64,000 nt of DNA from Patagioenas fasciata (Eukaryota; Chordata; Aves; Columbiformes; Columbidae). The stretch is from NCBI RefSeq assembly GCF_037038585.1, contig NC_092522.1:51957661-52021660 (forward strand), given 5' to 3'. The position numbers were made by a program, and so were the translations under genes. Every line of letters begins with the position of its first letter. The first letter of the stretch is position 1. Below are positions 60,907 through 64,000 of this stretch, one piece after another. The notes under the pieces are model-generated. The model was not told where the DNA came from. It saw only the letters and a list, made by a program, of their open reading frames with translations, and did no database searches.

Positions 60907-61349
60907 CTTGCTGTTTGCTTATCTAGTCAATACTTCATCCATTTGTCTGAGATGATGATATTAGAGACAATTTTAAAAGCCTTACTTAAGTTCAAAGCAC
61001 TCACCACTCTGCCCTCATCCACCAAAATGGTTATCTCTTCATAGAAGGCTGCCAGGTTGTTTAACCACAGCTTTCTTGTTAACAAATCTACGCTGACTAC
61101 TCCAAATCATCTGCTTGTCATTCATATGTTTGGAACTTCTTTCCAGAAGGATTTGCTTCATCACCTTTCCAGGGACCAAGGTGAGGCTGACTGGCTTGCA
61201 ATTCCCTGGTTCCTACTTCTTAAAGGTAGGAGTTATATTTTGTGTTCTTCTCTCCTAATTGCCATGAGTCTTCAGAGTATTGAGAGTGGCCTCACAATGA
61301 CATTAGCCAGCTCCCTCACCCCTCATGGATATATCTCATCAGGTCCACA

Positions 61350-61463
61350 GGTTTGTGTTTTGTTTTGTTTGTGGGGTTTTTTTGTTTGTTTGGTTTGGTT
61401 GTTTGTTTTTGGTTTTTGTTTGTGTGGTTGTGTTTGTTGTTTTTTGGTTTGTTTGTTTTTTTC
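61350..61463. repeat. T/G-rich low-complexity tract inside the CR1 fragment
   Basis: About 114 bases are only T and G on the + strand (TTTG/GTTT units). It sits inside CR1-derived sequence, so it expanded or was inserted after the CR1 copy landed. Confidence 0.85.
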
Positions 61464-62192
61464 ATGTCCAGTTTGCTTACATGTTCCCCAGATTGATTCT
61501 TCTCCACTGAGGACAAATCTTTCTCACCTGTCTCATGGGCTTGAGATTCCCAAAGGCCTGTGTTACCAGAAAAGGCCAAGGTAAAGGTGGCATTTGGTAC
61601 TTTGATCTTCTTGTATCCTTTATCATCATATCCCCTTCCCCACTCAGCAGCAGGACCAAAGGTATTCTTTTTGCTGCTTATGTATGTGTAGCAACCTTTC
61701 TTGTTGCCCTCCATGTCACTCACCAGATTAAACTGCAGATGGTCTTTGTCTCCTCTGACACCATCACAACATGCTTGGATAGTCTCTATTCTTCCTTGTC
61801 ACTTCTCTGTGGTTTCTCCTCTCACATACTTCAGTTTCATATCTGAGTTTTATCAGAGGCTCCTTCTTCATCCATGCAGGTCTCCTGCTGCCTTTGTGTG
61901 ATTTCCTGTTGGTCAGGGTGGCCAAAACTTGAGCTTGATGGAGGTGATCCTTGAAAATTAACTAACTTTCCTGGACGCCTCTTCCTTTCGGGATCATCTT
62001 CCATGGGATTTTTCCAAGCAGGTGCCTGAAGAGCATGAAGTCTGAATTACTGAAGTCCAGGGTTGTGATTCTGCTTTTTGTTTTGTTCTTTCCTCTCAGG
62101 ATAACTGCAACCAAGATTACCCTTGAACTTCATATTCATGATCAGTTCTTCCTTGTTTGTAAGGATCAGGTCTAGCAGAACAACTTCACTCA

Positions 62193-62408
62193 TCAGCTCC
62201 TGGATCCCCCCGTGTCAGGAAGTGCATTCAGCAGTGCAGAAATCTCCTGGATTGCTTGCGCACTTTCAGAAGATAACAGGGTGGATAAAGTGGATCCTTT
62301 AAGGATCAGGGCCTGTACATGTAAGGGTTCTTCCAGTTGTCTGAAGGAGGCCTTTGCTTCTTGGTCAAATTGTCTGTAGCAGGTACCTACCACAGCACTG
62401 AGGCACAT
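62193..62408 (-). pseudogene. CR1 endonuclease fragment
   Basis: The frame reads VVGTCYRQFDQEAKASFRQL then a LEEPLHVQALILKG stretch, matching the CR1 apurinic-endonuclease-like domain (VCYRPPDQEE...FYRQLEE...ALVLMGDFN). The GDFN catalytic segment has decayed to KGST. Inactive. Confidence 0.82.
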
Positions 62409-62603
62409 CTATGCTGGTGTAATGTTGAACCACCAGTAATGGTCTCTCTTTTTTGAAGGTGTTAGAGTAGTATTCAACTGCAGTGACAATGGAGAATGTT
62501 TCCAGGCTGTTTGTTGTGATCATCACTAGAATTATCCCTAAACAGCTTAACCGGTGTATACAACTATTAGAATTGCTGGTATATCACTTCATTTCTCTGA
62601 CAC

Positions 62604-62624
62604 AAAAAAAAAAAAAAAAAAAAA
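62604..62624. repeat. Poly-A run (A21)
   Basis: Twenty-one consecutive A on the + strand about 190 bp to the right of the CR1 fragment. No retroposon body ending here was recognised. Confidence 0.85.
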
Positions 62625-64000
62625 TCAGCTAACTTAAGGCAGGTCAGAATGTTCTGGTTTGCCATTCAGAGAGTTGCTTTTGTTGCAAAATTTGAGAGGC
62701 GGTGCTTGGTTTGTGGGGGATTTTTTCTTTCTTTTTTTTCAGTAGTATCTGGCGAATTTTCCCTTGTGCCTTCCTCTTCAGTTGATCAGAGGTCTTGATA
62801 GACCTGTTGGACTGTTCAATACATTATAAAACTAAATATATGTTGTGGATGATTTTTCATGGTAATCATAATAACTGTGTAGAAAAGCAAAAATGTCTAC
62901 ACCTCAGTGGTTAAGCTCACAGGTCCCAGGTTTAGTATACATATTAAGGATCTACAGAACAGAACAACTGTAAATTTCTCTGCTGCTTCATGAGTTGTGT
63001 TTTGGTTGTTGGCAGTGACCACAGAACACATGCTTTTCCTGGGACAGGATATTATTAAAAAGAATGACTGTAGTTTCCCAGTTATTTGGATCTGTATATG
63101 TGCCTTTATTTTTTTTTATAGATACACACACAAAAAATCTGTCTTCTATAAAAGTCTTCCTCTAAAATGAACCCAAAAAACAACAACAAAAAACCATGCC
63201 GTCAGAATTAAGGAACCATGTTTAAAAAACAGAATTCAAAATAATGAAAAATTGTCTTTTTACGTAGCAATGCATTGGCATCACAATAAATGGGTAATTG
63301 TGAGTCCAGGTATTATGCTACACAGTTATCTAAATCAGATGCATACAAATCTCTCCAGGGTGACTCATTTCTTGCTATAAAAGTAGATACTGAGTGAGCT
63401 CAAATGTAGGTCCTTACCTGATTACCAGAAAATTATGACCTTGAATAGATCCTTACAAAATTATGCTGGCGATGTATTTAAGAAACAAATTATAGGTGTT
63501 TTCTCCTTCCTGCGGTTCTTCTTTGAAAACAAGTTACACTACTTATGTAATGTTCTACCTTAAATAAGTTTTTAAAATTGTAAATGTCAAGTACTTAGCT
63601 CTTTTGATAGATTTGGTAGGTAATAGCTTTGTAAATTGACTTTTAAGAAATTGATATTTTTTGATATTTGGTGAGTTAATCCACAGTGCCTATCTTCTAA
63701 CACTTCTTGCTTTCTATTTTTTTTTTTTTTTTAACTAAATAACTGCCATTTGTTTTGGAATGAAATTGATCAGGCAACCAACAGAATATTGGTTTCTGCT
63801 GAACTTCCTGCAAAATAGTGTGTATAAAAGTGTGTCCTTGATGCAGATGAAGGATTATTCCACCATTGACTTTGTGGGGATAGAATGTGAGAGGGGACAG
63901 CTGGGGTCATGGAATGAGGTGTTTCCTCCTCCTATTGCACCCCAGAGCCTCTGAGCACTGGAGAGAAAGCTGACAGGACAACAGCTGTGCTGCTCTCTTT

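Larger units (their letters stand above)
60623..62410 (-). mobile_element. CR1 LINE fragment, 5'-truncated and decayed
   Basis: CR1 is the main non-LTR retrotransposon of birds. On the - strand, in element order, there is endonuclease-domain text (62193-62408), a middle part interrupted by a T/G tract (61350-61463), a reverse-transcriptase part (60709-60906 and flanks) and a 3' segment at 60623-60690. The + strand of that 3' segment reads TCATAGAATCATAGAAG and ends in CGTCCAACCCC, which is the hallmark of avian CR1 copies. Many stops and small deletions show an old copy. About 1.8 kb remain of an element that is roughly 4.5 kb when complete. Confidence 0.88.
58212..64000 (+). other. RPS6KA2: RPS6KA2 intron 2 (continues beyond window)
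   Basis: No third coding exon is recognised up to the right edge. The intron contains a C/A tract (58709-58885), a TTTTA repeat (59498-59530), a CR1 fragment (60623-62410) and an A21 run (62604-62624). The rest is unique-looking. Confidence 0.7.

Noticed and set aside
61057-61723. Open frames of 175 codons (+) and 135 codons (-)
   Set aside because: They run through the T/G tract inside CR1-derived sequence, so the long hydrophobic or Asn/Lys/Thr-rich runs are low-complexity artefacts.
58212-64000. A third RPS6KA2 exon encoding the segment before the N-terminal kinase
   Set aside because: I looked for the HHVKEG-type conserved block with an acceptor in phase 0 and did not find it; it presumably lies beyond the window.
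1-64000. tRNA, rRNA or other structured RNA genes
   Set aside because: No cloverleaf with A and B boxes or other familiar RNA gene was recognised by eye. A covariance-model search would be needed to exclude small ones.

Overview
The window is vertebrate nuclear DNA, almost certainly from a bird. Genes are split by GT-AG introns, the 5' ends lie in CpG-rich DNA, the bulk is AT-rich and non-coding, and the interspersed repeats are a CR1 LINE and avian-type retroviral LTRs. The A/C- and T/G-rich low-complexity tracts also suit a bird, perhaps a passerine, but the species cannot be fixed from sequence alone.

Two protein-coding genes can be supported, both on the + strand. (1) RNASET2, the acid ribonuclease T2, is complete from CpG-rich DNA at the left edge (1-240) to its stop codon at 24168. 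Nine coding exons join in phase through GT-AG sites to give 251 residues, with both catalytic segments, eight paired-type cysteines and a signal peptide. (2) The 5' end of RPS6KA2 (RSK3, a ribosomal S6 kinase) starts in a strong CpG island at about 54880-55700. Two coding exons (55320-55382 and 58167-58211) encode the alternative MPIA-type N-terminus, and the kinase exons lie beyond the right edge. The same neighbours in the same relative orientation occur at human 6q27, which supports both calls.

The 31 kb between the genes, and the introns, hold mobile-element relics. There are three solo LTRs (6630-7272, 17604-17940, 30839-31384), one decayed gammaretrovirus-like provirus (45627-49469), and a CR1 fragment (60623-62410) in RPS6KA2 intron 2. 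All five lie on the - strand, antisense to both genes. The provirus is the most unusual object. It has a complete 3' LTR with an adjacent polypurine tract and matching 4-bp flanks (GTAC), but a 5' LTR cut to about 65 bp. The RNase H region is missing, and a two-knuckle nucleocapsid-like segment sits next to the 3' LTR, downstream of the integrase and env start, instead of between capsid and protease.

No intact undescribed gene system was found. The remaining sequence is unique-looking intronic or intergenic DNA with low-complexity tracts. Everything here was read by eye; no database search or alignment was run.
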